Positions 39,823 through 52,160 of a DNA stretch of 64,000 nt are shown in pieces (within the stretch, counting starts at the first letter, position 1; every line of letters begins with the position of its first letter). Origin of the DNA: Dimorphilus gyrociliatus (lineage: Eukaryota; Annelida; Polychaeta; Dinophilidae); the NCBI GenBank assembly GCA_904063045.1, contig CAJFCJ010000009.1, positions 2,480,968-2,544,967 of the forward strand, written 5' to 3'. The notes under the pieces were generated by a model. It saw only the letters and a list, made by a program, of their open reading frames with translations. It had not been told where the DNA came from and did no database searches. A program made the translations under genes and the position numbers.

Positions 39823-40862
39823 ATGAGCGCGGCAAAGGATACTGTTTCCTTAATATCGGAATCTCAAGGAGCTGGAGGACGTCGACCCAGTCGATGGCCA
39901 TCCGTAAGTAGAACTTTGGACCTTATTCCGAATGATCAAAGGCGGGCGAGTTTGGCAAGAAAAGAGTCTCTTAATATACCCGGTAAAGTAGAATCCGGAA
40001 CAGATCAGGCGGGAAGGGATAGTCCGAATCAAAGGGGCTCCATAGGCTCAAGAAGAGAAAGTAACCGATCTAATGAATCAAGAGTAAGCGCAATTGACTT
40101 TTCAAAGTTGGAGAATAACGGAACGAAGAAAGAAGACGAAGATAAGGGGAAAACAGTAACGAATACTGATTCATTCATAAGAACAGCAATACCTTATTTA
40201 CCTCCTTCCGTTGCTGTTTTGTGTCTAATCCTCAACATCGTAGTCCCAGGAACAGGTTGGTTGAAAGATTTTTCATTTTTTCATTTTTGCTATACTTATA
40301 TAAATAATATAAATAAGAACTGACATATTTTTTATATGACGTTATCCTATTTAATTAATAAGGATATTTTGATATCTTTCAACAACTTTTGCTTATCTTA
40401 AGTATTCTTAGGAACAATTTTGAGCGGACTGTGTTTGTTGTGCTGCGGAAAATCAAGATTGGCAAGTAAAGACGACGCAGTTATGACAGTTTTATGCGTA
40501 AATATATGTATTGGAATATCACAGTTGTTTACAGTAACCTTTCTTCTGGTTGGATGGTTCTGGAGTTTAACTTGGGGTATTTACATGGTAATTTTAGCTG
40601 GTAAGTAATATCTTGGGAAAAGGTATTGTCATCTTGTCAATATTTCAATATTATTTTTTTTAAACAAAAGAATTGTCGCAATTATCACCAAGAATCGACT
40701 TTATAAATGAGCCTACTTCAGATTTTCATGAATTAATTAACATTCTCTTTCTCTTTAGCTGAATATCGTAAAGAACAAAAGATGAAAAGAGAAAAACAAT
40801 TACAAGCTATGGCACTAACAGCTTTCGGTTCCCCTATTCGACCTTGGTCTTTAAGGACATAA
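39823..40862 (+). CDS. STUM: Stum/SPEC3-family membrane protein
   Basis: Homolog of Drosophila stum, a membrane protein needed for mechanical sensing in proprioceptive neurons, and of human STUM (C1orf95). Three exons, 39823-40255, 40412-40600 and 40759-40862, give 241 residues. The first about 115 residues are polar and Ser/Arg-rich without a domain. The SPEC3 domain follows: PSVAVLCLILNIVVPGTGTI, LSGLCLLCCGKSR, NICIGISQLFTVTFLLVGW and FWSLTWGIYMVILAAEYRK, with two or three hydrophobic segments and the CCGK motif. Start is the first ATG in the frame. Confidence 0.88.
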
Positions 40863-41232
40863 ATAAATAATTAACTTACTTTTTTTATATCACTTGAATT
40901 TTCCTGTTTTTTCCTATTGCTTACCTAGATTTTAGATAAAGTGTTTGAATAAAAAAAAGAAAATCAATTCTATATTCTTTTAATACAAAGACCCTATTAA
41001 ATTGTATAGCAGTTATAAATATCTTGGAATATCAAATGTCTTGAACTCGTTAACATTTCTAAACAAATAGAATACGCGAGCAACTAGACTATTTGATTAT
41101 ACTTTTGTTTTGAAAGTGGCGCCTAGTAGAAACTGGTATATAACTGACAATTTTTCGAAAACATGGAATAAGAAGTCGAGTTGTGTTACAGATGAGACTT
41201 GCCATAGCTGCACGAGTAATTTATTAGAAAAT

Positions 41233-42797
41233 ATGTCTAATGTAAAAAATCTTCGTAGTCATATAAATTGTCATATACCCATTGATGAGGAATCTGTTTG
41301 GCCATGGGCGAGAAGCGGTCATCAGATGGTCTCTGACAATAATTATTCGCTGTATTTGTATGGGGGTTATAACCCTTTCTTTATGGCCTGCACAAATCCA
41401 AAATATCCTCTGTTTCCTGAATTATGGAGGTATAATACTATCACAAGAGAATGGGCTTTTCTAGAGACGGAAGGTGATGCGCCTCAACATTGTGCATCTC
41501 ATTCAATGTTTTATTATGATTGCAAATTGTGGGTGATTGGAGGAACGGGATTCCCTTTTGGTTATGGACTTAATAGTGAAATATATTGCTGTGACTTGAA
41601 AACTCTTACATGGAAAATGGTTAATTCTTCGGGAAAACGACCTATGCCTTCCTACGGTTCGGCTGTGGCCTTGGAAAAAAATAAACTTTGGCTCGTACTT
41701 GGAACCAGCGGTTATATATATCATAATAACATATGCTGTCTAAACTTGAAAACTTTTGAATGGGAGGAATATACAACAGAATTGAACGCACCTCAAACTA
41801 GGAACGTGATTCAAAATATATTCTAAGTAAAAGTTAAAATGGCTATTAAAACTGATCAATTACATTTTGTTTAGGGAAAATGTAGTATTATAAAAAATTA
41901 GCAATGTTCCCTATTTTCAGTGAAGCAATCAATCTAGAAGGTCTCCATCAAAGTATCCTAATTACACTCTAAATCATATTTCAATGATGTTTTATAGATA
42001 CTTTTATGCAAATTTATGTAAAGTAAATATTTTGATGATTAATTAATCTAAAAATATCGAATCACGTTCTTAGGTATCGTCACGAGATAGTAATTCATAA
42101 TAGTCAATTTATCTTGATTGGAGGTGGTACGAAAGAAGAAGTGTTCTCTTTGAAGTGCTTGGACGTTTTCGATTTGGAAAAAAGGAGTTGGTCGAAAGTG
42201 ATGACCATACTTGATTCTAAACACACAAAGCAGAGCTATCCACTAGAAAGGATGTGTCACTCAGTGTCAAAATGGAAAAGTAAATGCTATATACTAGGAG
42301 GCAAAAACAATACAGGAATTTTAAACGATATTTGGGAGCTAGATTTAGATACATTCTCATGGAAGCTCTTAGCATGGAGCTTAAATGTTCAAGTTAATTT
42401 TCATGCAGCATCGATGCTAAATAACGGAAGGTTATTTTGGTACGGTGGTAATCTCAGCTTACAAGAATTTTCTTCCGCCAGTTTTAAATTCGAAAAACAA
42501 AACAGAACTGCCCGCCTCTGTTCTTTATCTGTTCAACTGCCTACCTTAGAAGAACTATCGATATATGCGCTTTTTAGATACTTTCCACAATTACGACTAT
42601 TGGATCGACAAGAATTAAGATCCTTAGGAGTTCCAGTATATTTTGTTAATATTATTAAAGGACAACAAGGCTCTCCACCTCCAAAAATTTTTAATAAACT
42701 GCAAACTTTCAAATTGACAACAGAAGATTACGAAGTGAATGATTCGTTGGTTGATAAAGCAAATGATATTTTTACGAAGGCATTTGGATCATTTTAG
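41233..42797 (+). CDS. KLHDC10: Kelch domain-containing protein 10
   Basis: KLHDC10 is a kelch beta-propeller that acts as a substrate receptor of a CUL2 ubiquitin ligase. Two exons, 41233-41801 and 42074-42797, give 430 residues in frame. Kelch signatures are RSGHQMVSDNNYSLYLYGGY with PLFPELWRYNTIT, WVIGGTGFPFG, LVLGTSGYIYH, TRYRHEIVIHNSQFILIGGG, RMCHSVSKWKSKCYILGGK and ILNDIWELDLDTFSWK. The tail LSIYALFRYFPQLRLLDRQE fits the family's C-terminal box region. The single intron has no GT donor at the position protein conservation demands; see 41802-42073. The start is the first in-frame ATG of the open frame; an upstream exon is possible. Confidence 0.85.
41802..42073 (+). other. Non-canonical intron with terminal inverted repeats
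   Basis: 272 bp interrupt KLHDC10 inside the conserved TRYRHEI motif. Joining ...ACTAG to GTATCGT restores the motif and frame, but the left boundary reads AG|GAACGTGATTC, not GT. The right end reads GAATCACGTTCTTAG|G. GAACGTGATTC at 41802-41812 and GAATCACGTTC at 42059-42069 are perfect reverse complements; with flanks, 14 of 15 bases pair. TAGG occurs at both junctions (41799-41802 and 42071-42074), so the cut could lie at several equivalent places, and the repeat could be a target-site duplication. The interior is AT-rich with stops in all useful frames. Confidence 0.75.
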
Positions 42798-43335
42798 ATC
42801 GATAAAAGTATTCATTAAAAATAGTTTTTCATTGGTTTAATTTCTACAGTACACCAACTCTAACGCAAATTATCTCTCTTACAATCTCAAAAACACTTAC
42901 TCCCATCTAAATTCACACAGTGTTTATAAAAACATTTAGAAAAAAGAAAGAGTAAATAAGAAGAGTAAAGTTTCTTTGTCTTTCACCTGAGAAATAGAAT
43001 ATTATAGAAAAGTTTCATAGTTCATAAATTATAATTAATTTCTTAGTACCTTTAATTCTGTGTTAAAGATGTTGTTCACTCTATTCCCTTTCCTCTTTCA
43101 ATAATCTTAATAATCAATGAATAAACTTTTCGAGGAATTTTTTTTTATTTTCTTTTATCATCATTGTTTCCTTTTTTTTTAAAGAAAAAAAAGTTAACAA
43201 AAGGGTTAAGAGGCTTTATATAGATTTTATTTGAATAGTGTTGTTTGTATTTTTTTTCTTCTTTTGTATTATCAATAAGCAAATCTTGTTTAATAACAGT
43301 AAAAAAACATAGAATTTAGAATAAGTATACTTTAT
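42798..43335. other. Convergent gap between KLHDC10 and XPG
   Basis: About 540 bp, AT-rich, with poly-T and poly-A runs; contains the two 3' UTRs. Nothing else recognised. Confidence 0.5.
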
Positions 43336-46300
43336 TCAGTTGTCAGAATCGCTACTTTCTGATAGATTTACAGTGTTTATCTTCTTTGCACTTTTATTAT
43401 TCATTTTTAATAGGGCATTTTTTACTCTTCTGCTCTTGATTTTACGTTTTCTCTCCGTCATATAAACAACCGATGATGATTTTGGCATGAATGAGGTAAT
43501 TTTCAATTGATTTGAATGCTCTTCCTTTCTCCTTTTGAATACTGGAAGCAATAATTGATCGGCTTTGATAGAACTCCAACCGAGTTTTTTACTAGCGTAC
43601 CTAATTGATTTTTTTAAGGACAAAAGCCTGAATAGAAAGGAAGTTTATATAAACTTTATACAACTTACTCTTTTAACACGTCAAAGTCAGCAATCCCCCA
43701 ATGAAATTGCTCTTTACAAACATCAATCGTTGGATTCATGAAAGATTTATAAGCAACTTCGCTGGGGAAATCTGCAACAAGAATAATAACAATATAATAA
43801 TTGTAAATCTAATAACTTTCATAAAAAAAAGCCAAACAAGACAAACAAAATATATATAAATTAACTTACTATCTGGAAAATGAAACTTTTTCAGTTTTTT
43901 CTTTAACTTTGTATAGATACTATCATCGTTTGTCTTTTGAGCATTTTCCCACCATTTTCTTATAATTATAAAGTTTAAATGTAAAAGAAAAGCAGATAAT
44001 AATTTAATTTTATATATAAAATATCTACTTGAGATTAGTGAGCACTTCAAAACCAGTTCCCTCAAATTCAACTAAAATTTCCATACTCGTTACTGGGCCG
44101 ATATTTTCTATTCCTACAGAATAGTCGCAACCACTTAATAAGCCTATATTGATTAATTTCTCCCTGGTTAATGCTGTGTGAAGTGAGAGGTAGAGAGGGA
44201 AAGAGTGAGAGAGAAGCAGATTATATTTGCGTATAAAATATTTAATTGATTTATAGCTCTTACATAATGTATCATGTAAATCTTGAAACTTGTATACTTC
44301 AGCGTATTTATCGCTATTAAAGAAGTTCTTATATACAGTTTGTCCTCCAAATAGCCAGATATCACTATCATCCGTAATTGTACCCTGGATATAGGATAAT
44401 TAGAAGAATACTAATTTAAGAAAGGTAGTAGCGTCTAAAAAAAAATGATTAAATACTTACATGACTTAAACCTTCATAATCTAAGAAAGCGCATTGGGCT
44501 TCGGCTTCTCCTGGGCTATTAATATATGGTAAACTGAATAATTTTAATAATTCTTGAGCTTCAACTCTCATCTGTTCATTTAATGTTATAGCTAATCTAT
44601 CCATTTTTCCTCTTTCTTTACTCAAAAGTCTATTCTCTGCTTGTAGTTTTTCGCTTAGATCATCTAATTGTTTCTAATAATTTGTTTTCATTTAAAAGGG
44701 AATTAGAAAGAAAATAAGCTTCACCTCGGTTACTCCGTTAAATTCATTTTCATTCAATGCTTTAATAAACTGACTTCCCAATTCGGATCTTTCATCTTCA
44801 GAATCGGCTGGGATTGAATCAAGAACAATTTCAAAATCTTCGTCGTCTAAGGAATAAATATTTTTCAATAAGATTTTACTAGTCAAAAATTACAAAATGT
44901 TCGTACCGCTACTAATTGAAGTAGGACTTCCTGTGATTTTATCATCAACATCCATTTCCTTTGAATCTATCATTTTCTTCCTATCATCCGTGGACATCAT
45001 TTCCCTAATTTCCTCTATTTCCGGTAATGTACTATTCTTCTTAGAATCAGTAACCTTAACCATTTCGGTCGAAATTGAAGATGTGAAAATCTGAGAATTT
45101 TCTTGTTCCGTTGCAATAATTTGTGATGGTATAATCGCGTCGATTGTTGTTGTTGTATCATCCTTCTCTACCGGTTTCTTCTGTTTCATCATTTCGCATA
45201 CTTCCTCAACTGACTCTTTAATTTTTCCATCTTCTGTTGAAGGTTTATTAGTCTCTTCCGTAGAATCCTTATTATCATCTTTTACAGCCTCTTTACTCTC
45301 GGTTTCATTAACTTCCTTTATTTTTATTGGACCTTTCACTTCAGATGTTCCTTCAAGGGGTATTTCAACAATTCTCTTCTCCTCAGTACTTGGAATAGTA
45401 GTCATTTGTTTGACATTTTGTGAATCGCCCCCAGAGGTATCTATTCTTTTCGGTCGTGTCTTTTCAATGTTTGAAGTTTCCTCTTCCTCGATCTTCTCTA
45501 AAGCCTTTCTTCTTGTTTCCATATGTTTTTTAGCCATCTCAAAAACATCTATATTCGTATAATCTATCTTCTCGTCTTCTTTCTTCTCTTCTGGTTTACT
45601 ATTTAAACCTTTAACTAAATAAACATGACTGTCGTCCTCCGAGACAATCCTCTTGGATAAAAGTTTACTATTTCCGTATTTTTCTATGACTGCGGAACCT
45701 TGTTTATTCAACTCGTCTCTAACAAGTTCAATACGATCGTTAATTCTACTTTTCTTCTTTAAACGATCCATTTGAAAGGACGAAAAGTCTTCGGCAACGG
45801 GAGGTAATTTATCAATGGTTTTCCAACTATTCCTTTTTTCCTTCTCCTTCAATTCAATCAAAATCTCATGTTGCATATCATACGGAAGAGAGCGAAATTG
45901 CTCAGATTCCATATCAATTTGATCTAAATTCTCAACCTAACAATTTAGATATATAAAGAATCTTTTATAAGAAGAAATTAAACGCTATCATATCCACTTA
46001 CGTATTCTTGTAATGGATTATCATCACTCGAATCAGATGATTCATCAATGGTTTCTGGCATTCTACTTTCTCCTCTTAATTCAAACAGATCAGTTTCAAA
46101 ACTTGAATTTAACGATGGTAATTCAATATTATCGCCAGATTGGGATCGACTTGCAGCAATAGCATGTTGCTTTAATAGGTTTTCCAACAGTTTTTTATTT
46201 ATTTTATCTTTTCTTTCTAAGTTTTCCTCTCTTTTCTCTTTTCTTTGATTCTATTTTACACGTAAATATATACATTATAATGCATCGTTGTGAATACAAT

Positions 46301-46664
46301 AATAGGATAAGATGAGAACAGTATCATACCAAAGCAATCTTTTTTATTGTTGGAGCAGCTCCATCAAATACAAATACTGGTTTTATTCTATAATACAATA
46401 ATTTACAAATTCTATTAAAAAGTAGACTAAGATGAGCATTATGTATAGGATTTCCATCTCTATCTCTCATGCCCTTGAGAGCTTGATTTATCCAGATACT
46501 TACATCTGAAGAATGCGAATATTTTTAAATCGGTCTAACATTTTACTTATTCGTATAATGATTTATAAATATAAACCTATTGCCAATACTTTTCCGGAAA
46601 GACTCTCCAGATCTACAGCTTTTCCTGTAGCATCTATTAATTGCCAAAGACCCTGAACACCCAT
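43336..46664 (-). CDS. ERCC5: DNA repair endonuclease XPG
   Basis: XPG makes the 3' cut in nucleotide excision repair (FEN1/XPG family). From 46664 it opens [20 protein letters not shown] (N-nuclease domain), then [20 protein letters not shown] and [12 protein letters not shown] charged spacer (about 46230-44890) begins [14 protein letters not shown] and is rich in Lys, Glu and Ser; it is shorter than the human spacer. The I-domain has [33 protein letters not shown] and [19 protein letters not shown], so the acidic metal ligands are kept. The C-terminus has QLKITSFMP, in the place of the PCNA-binding box (second aromatic replaced by Met), and a basic [10 protein letters not shown] signal. Introns are canonical. 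Confidence 0.94.
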
Positions 46665-47244
46665 ACTGCAATTATTCTTTCTTAATATCTCTCAAATATT
46701 ATTTGCTTAAAATCCTGAAGAGACTATGAAAGCCTTTCTGTAGTAATGAAAAAGATGGATAAAGAGCGAAACAAATGATATGCTTATTTAGTTTTATTAA
46801 CTATATAAATAGTTATCAATTAAACTGTTTTTTTTTTACTATATGGAAATTAGAGAAAGTTCAAATACTGGTAAATCATAAAGCATATCATACCAGTTAG
46901 GCAAATGCAGTCAATATCATCTTTTACTATGTAGGAACTCAATTATCGAAAGGATTTCGAAATAAATAGAAATCTGTATATATCAATACATAGGTAAGAT
47001 TAAACCTTGACATTTATCTTTAAACGAAATATTCTTAAATGGTAAATATAAACTGGGAAAAAGTGAAGTTTTATAAATATCTAAGAGTGAAAAAGAGAGT
47101 TTTTTTTATTAGACGGCTAACTTTACGTTGATTCTATCTAAAAAGTTTCCAATTGATGAATTATTACGTTTATTAATATTTTTCATCATAAACATATTCA
47201 AATTTCTACAATTTTAATAACGAACAAAGAGAGAAAAGAACAAA
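46665..47244. promoter_or_regulatory. Divergent gap between XPG and an orphan gene
   Basis: 580 bp of AT-rich sequence between opposing start codons. Expected to hold both promoters; no motif stands out. Confidence 0.4.
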
Positions 47245-48365
47245 ATGAAAAATAAATGTATAGTAACTATATTTGTGTTGATAATATTGAAAAATTGCTT
47301 GACAAACGAGCATTTTAAAGGCAAAACTAGAGGGAAGCAATTATATAGTTTATTGAGGAATAACGATTTAAGTCCGTTTGATGATAGACCATCAAATGTT
47401 AATGAAAAAGTTCGTAAAAAACGAGCTATTCTTGCATTAGCTACTCTCGTTGCAACGATTGCATCAGCTTTCAGTTCTATAAGTATGATGGCTATGGGAG
47501 AAAAATCAGCTCAAAGATCACTTTATAGGTTAGAATATAAAATAGAAAATAGTACTTTTACTTGGAAATTAATAGAAACCTGGTATTTTCTTTACAATTT
47601 TTTAACACATTAGTATTTCTCTACTCCCCCATTAAAAACATATAACAAACAAACAGACTATGGACTATAAAGCAAAAAGAAAATTTTATGCGTTATAGTA
47701 CTACTTATTTAAATTTAGAGGAAGAAAAGACAAGATCTCTTTTAAACGCTGATAATGGCTTGTATAAAATGAAGAATGATCCTAGAAAAAAGAGAAAGTA
47801 TAGGACTAAATATGTTTGTTTATATATTATTTTACATAGTAAAGTAGTATCTAATTATCAGATATATATTCTATATTCTCAATTATAGAATGGTACATCG
47901 AAATATGATGGAAACTTAGATAATCTGGAATATAGCGACGATATACCAGAGTATTTAAAGTATTTTGATGAATCACTACCTGATATGACTAAAAGAGAGT
48001 ATTTAAACATCATGGAAAAGGAAAAAGAGGAAATTAGCAAGGAATATGAGGAAATGGATAAATGGACGACTTTACGACCTCTTAAAGACTATCATTCTAT
48101 CGAAAATCGGTACACATATACATCTTTAAAGAAACCTATTAGAGATAATCAAATAGCTAGTAAATCTTCTCTTATTCTAATTATTTTTATTATATTTCCG
48201 TTGTTTTCTATTATTTCAATTATATCATCTTTAATCATTGTAATATCTTCGAGAAAGTACCGAAATTCTCATAGAAACTTTAATATTGGAGATACTTTAG
48301 CATCTCCTACTTCTGATTCGCTGACTTGTTCCCAAAAGTATCACTCTTCTTTATCAGCGTCTTAA
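47245..48365 (+). CDS. Orphan type I membrane protein with furin-like site
   Basis: Not recognised. Three exons, 47245-47528, 47657-47813 and 47889-48365, join in frame to 305 residues. A signal peptide (residues 1-20, core IVTIFVLIILKNCL) is followed by a short polar stretch, RKKR at 57-60 (furin consensus), and right after it a 24-residue Ala/Ile/Ser-rich hydrophobic segment (AILALATLVATIASAF). Then come about 150 charged residues with a second basic cluster (RKKRK), a membrane segment at about 241-267 (SSLILIIFIIFPLFSIISII) and a Ser-rich cytosolic tail. Only one Cys outside the signal and tail regions is expected, so it is not a disulfide-rich domain. The layout of cleavage site, buried hydrophobic segment and C-terminal anchor recalls fusogens or processed precursors, but no homology is claimed. 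Confidence 0.6.
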
Positions 48366-48463
48366 TCATGTGTAATAAAAAACGAATGACAAAAAATAAT
48401 TATCTTTTAATTGCTATTTCTTTATGAATAATTAATTTATCGCTTCGTTTACTCCGGAAAATT

Positions 48464-49749
48464 TTATACTGTAGCTTCTAATTCTTGTTCATTTCCGTTT
48501 TCTTTTTCAAGCATCCATCTCATCAGGTTATCTTCTGGATAGGTTACTTCCTTAAGCTCTACTCTTTTTATCCATACACTTTTTGAATTGAACGACAGGA
48601 AAACAAACGTAGTTAGCACAAATGGAAAGGCACCGAGCGGAAGTTGTCCGCTATCTTGTTTCAACCATATTGAAAGGGTTGCATGTGTGAAACAAGTCAC
48701 GATAGCATTGATTAGTGAAATAAAATAGGTTTGGGGCGTAAGATAATAAAAGAATCCTCCTGTTGCAATACAAGAAAGCACTGACGTATATCCCCATAAA
48801 CCAGACTCTATTACTCCTTGAGGAATTTCCAAAACAATGCCTAATACATAGAAAAGAACATGAATCTACTACTAAGGTGATTATGGAAAGTCTTACATGT
48901 CAGAATGCTTAAAAGAGCACCAAACACTGCTTGAAAGGCCATAATGGGTGAGGAGATAAACACTGCAACAATAACAAACCATCCAATCTTGTAATCGGAA
49001 GGCCCAAAAACTGCCGATATTGCTCTGGGTATTCCAGTGAAAATAGTATCAAACTTATAACTAACATTCGTGAAATTCGAGTGTTCCGATGACATAATTG
49101 GAATATTTTCAGCTAAAGGATTGGCTGACCCTCCTCCAGCGATCAAGATTAACATTACAGAAAAAGGAAGAGTCATAGGTGGTAAATTAACATATGATAA
49201 TATTTTACTCAATCCTGATGATATGTATATGCTAAAGAGGAGAATTTACTTATCTTAATATCAATTGTGCATATAATTATTCTATTCCAATACACACCTG
49301 ATTATTCCCACGAAAATACATAGTAAAAATATCCATTTATAATATTCAGATTTATCAATAACAAACGGTAAAAGAAGGCCAACTAAATGCCCGTTAAATG
49401 TAATTAAACCACTTGATATAGTTGAACGATCTTGTTTTGTTAATAAAGCCATCAAAATAGCTGTTAGTAAACTAATTAATCCACAAACAGCAGCGTATCG
49501 ACTGTAAATTAATAAACTGCAAAATATTAGGAAACCAGATAAAGGATTATTGACAAAAATGGGTTGACTCATGGCCCGAAATATCCAAAATGGTATTCGT
49601 AATAAAATATGCTTTTCGCTTAAATAATAATCTAGAGATGACATATTTCCCATATACTTAAACTGAAAACAGTGAAGTTGACGAAAAATTTCAAAACATT
49701 TCAATCGAGGTGTCTTTCTAATTTTAATTGATTGATTTCGTTCTTCCAT
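48464..49749 (-). CDS. Urea transporter (SLC14 family)
   Basis: Channel-like membrane protein for passive urea passage. Three exons (49749-49298, 49231-48897, 48840-48464) give 387 residues. The two pseudo-repeats of the family are visible: first half RAMSQPIFVNNPLSGFLIF, TKQDRSTISSGLITFNGHLV and the signature LPPMTLPFSVMLI; second half GVIESGLWGYTSVLSCIATG and LPLGAFPFVLTTFVF, then EVTYPEDNLMRWML near the C-terminus, which matches vertebrate UTs. The second LPxxTxPF signature has Ala in place of Thr. An extracellular loop has N-glycosylation sites (NFTNVS). Vertebrate UT-A/UT-B split does not apply to an invertebrate. Confidence 0.93.
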
Positions 49750-50169
49750 TTTATTTCAAAAATTTTTGACAATTTCTAATATCAGGGGAGTTGAAGACAC
49801 CACTGGTTGCTCAACAATGGCCAACTAATGAAAGGTAACACTTTTTTTCAAACATATGCAAAGAAAGCAACTCCTTGTGACTGGCCTTTGAATTCTTTTG
49901 CTCAAGTGACATAGAAAGAGTCGGCTAAAAAAATTTTTCCATTACCGATATGAAATATAATCATATACTTATGCTTTATACTTTTCTATTGAATCGATTC
50001 AATATATAAAGCATGAAGATAGCGCATATTAATATTTAATAGTATTTTCGTCCTTCTTCCAATGGAAGGATAAAAGCAGTATTTTGTTATTCATTACAAG
50101 CAACTTTTATTTTTAATGCGTAAATAATTGCAAAAAAATAAAATGATAAGTGTTTAATAATCAGATAGT

Positions 50170-51750
50170 TTAATGCCTGCTTGAAATATGCATATCGCCA
50201 CCTATTGGACAATCTCTGGTTCCCTGTCCGCTTTTTACTTGCAAACCAGCTCTTAAAACTGCACTTCTTACCAGAAGAGACTTCATTCTCCATTCGTATT
50301 CTTTGCCTACTTGAAGAGCTTTTTCAAAAGTTGTCTTTCGTTCATCAACACTTTTAGCGTACAAAATCTGATTGAATATAAAATAACATGCATGTTTAAT
50401 TCTTTCGAAAAATAGATATGCTTATAATACCTTTAATTTACTGTCTATTCTAGCATTTATTTGACCATCCAATATCAATTTCATAAGCTCATCTTCCAGA
50501 GCAGAGATAGTGGTATTGAAGGCTGCTGCCATCTTGTGCATATTGGCGCTCGTATACGGTCGGAAATATTGTTTCAAAGCTCGCTTTCTTATCTCATTGT
50601 ATAAAACGTCGACATGACGGGCAAGGTACAAGTCTAATAGCAACCCATCTTTCATCCTATCCAAGGTGCTTAGGCATTGGGCGTACTTGGAGTTATAAAA
50701 GTCGTAGAGAACTTCTCTAAGCTGAGGTTCCAACTCCAAGAAGAGTTTAAAGGAAGCAGAACTTAGGACAAGTCTTTGCAATTCCTGCCTATCGAAGGTA
50801 GCTAAAGATGTGAGGACGCCATAAACGGCTATATTGTTAGCGCTAATTAAATCAGGCATCTCAGAAAAATCAAACGAAGCTTGAAGAAAAGATTTTGCTG
50901 CCGATTTGTACTTTCCAAGACAAAGTTCAGCTAGACCGGATGCACATTTCAGGCGGGTAACGACATTTCGATGATTATCTTCTATATCACTGGTACAAGA
51001 TCCTTGGGCTTTATTAACGTAGCTGAGGACGTGAGACCAATTTTGAAGGTACACGCTCACCTTAATAACATTCATACACATATTTATAACATGCAATGAG
51101 CCGGTACAATAGTCTCTTGCTCTTGAAAAGCATTTTAGAGCATTATTCAAATCACCGCAGTCTAAGTAGTGATCCCCAAGATCATCTAGGCCTCGTCTAA
51201 TACTTTCTTTAATCGAATTAGACTTAAAGTTCTTCAAATCTGTGTCCAGCTTTTCTAATTTCAAAGCGGCTTTTTTGGTGGTCATCTCTAGCCAAACATT
51301 GTCAGTTGGGAGCGCATGTGGGGCCGACAACTCTATATGCCGTATAATTTGCTGATAAAAAATGGTATTTAAAGTTTGCATACAAGTTTGTAAGGCCGTC
51401 TTTAGAGCTTCCACGCGTAGTGGTGGACAATGTTCAGCGATAAATTGTAACCGGTACATTTTAGCCAATCCATTAAAATTTGAAATCAGTGACTCCAAGT
51501 CAATATTGGGATTTTCGACAATATGACTTTCAAAGTTCATATTGTCATTTTCCTCTGGAATAACGTCCACCTGCATGGGTTCCATTCGTTTCTGTTTGAC
51601 AGAGAAAACACGAATTAAAGATCTAAACGAAAATTGAACTTCAACTGTGGGTAATCTTCCTAGTATTTCCGATAGATTGTTGAAAACACTATCAATGCCT
51701 TGATGAAATATCAGAATATTATTCAAGTGAGTTGGTAAATAATTCAGCAA
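50170..51750 (-). CDS. GPS1: COP9 signalosome subunit 1
   Basis: CSN1 is a PCI-domain subunit of the COP9 signalosome, which removes NEDD8 from cullins. Two exons: 51750-50431 and 50367-50170, 505 residues from the first ATG, or 450 from ATG 51585 ([13 protein letters not shown]). Vertebrate proteins have VFNLQGAVEPMQIDV here, and this sequence has [16 protein letters not shown], which favours the longer start. Near-identical blocks include [69 protein letters not shown] and the PCI end [20 protein letters not shown]. The last exon reads [20 protein letters not shown]. Confidence 0.95.
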
Positions 51751-52160
51751 TTTAATTTAATACGAGGGTAAAGTTATACCTCCCAATGTCACACCGGAAG
51801 TGCGCTAGAAGAAAAAAAATCTTAGAGCTCCATCTAGCGGATCTCACTGAGAAAGAACAACAACTTCCTATTTGAAATAATATGCTGTATAAACTACTGT
51901 AAAGTCTTCATTGATCGTTTTGGTAAATGAGATAATATTTTACATATAAAAAAAATCAACCATAATAAAATATTGATAGAAACTAGACAGTTGTATTTAG
52001 AATATCAACCGAAGTCGACATATGATTGATAGATGATGATAACAAATCCATTTCTAAACTATAATCTGTAACTGAGTGAAACGATTCTTGACTTTCTTTC
52101 TGTAATCTTTATAATAAATTCTATATTAAATCAAGGAAAAATTAATTATATTACTTATAA
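51751..52160. promoter_or_regulatory. Upstream region of the CSN1 gene
   Basis: Contains CACACCGGAAGTGCGC (51790-51805; an ETS-type CCGGAAGT) and CTCCATCTAG (51828-51837; reverse strand TAGATGGAG), both within 100 bp of the CSN1 start, so a promoter is likely. A possible second exon of the next small gene lies at about 51990-52120 on the minus strand. Confidence 0.45.

Noticed and set aside
44897..45094. 65-residue plus-strand frame within XPG
   Set aside because: Antisense of the XPG spacer exon; no independent signal.
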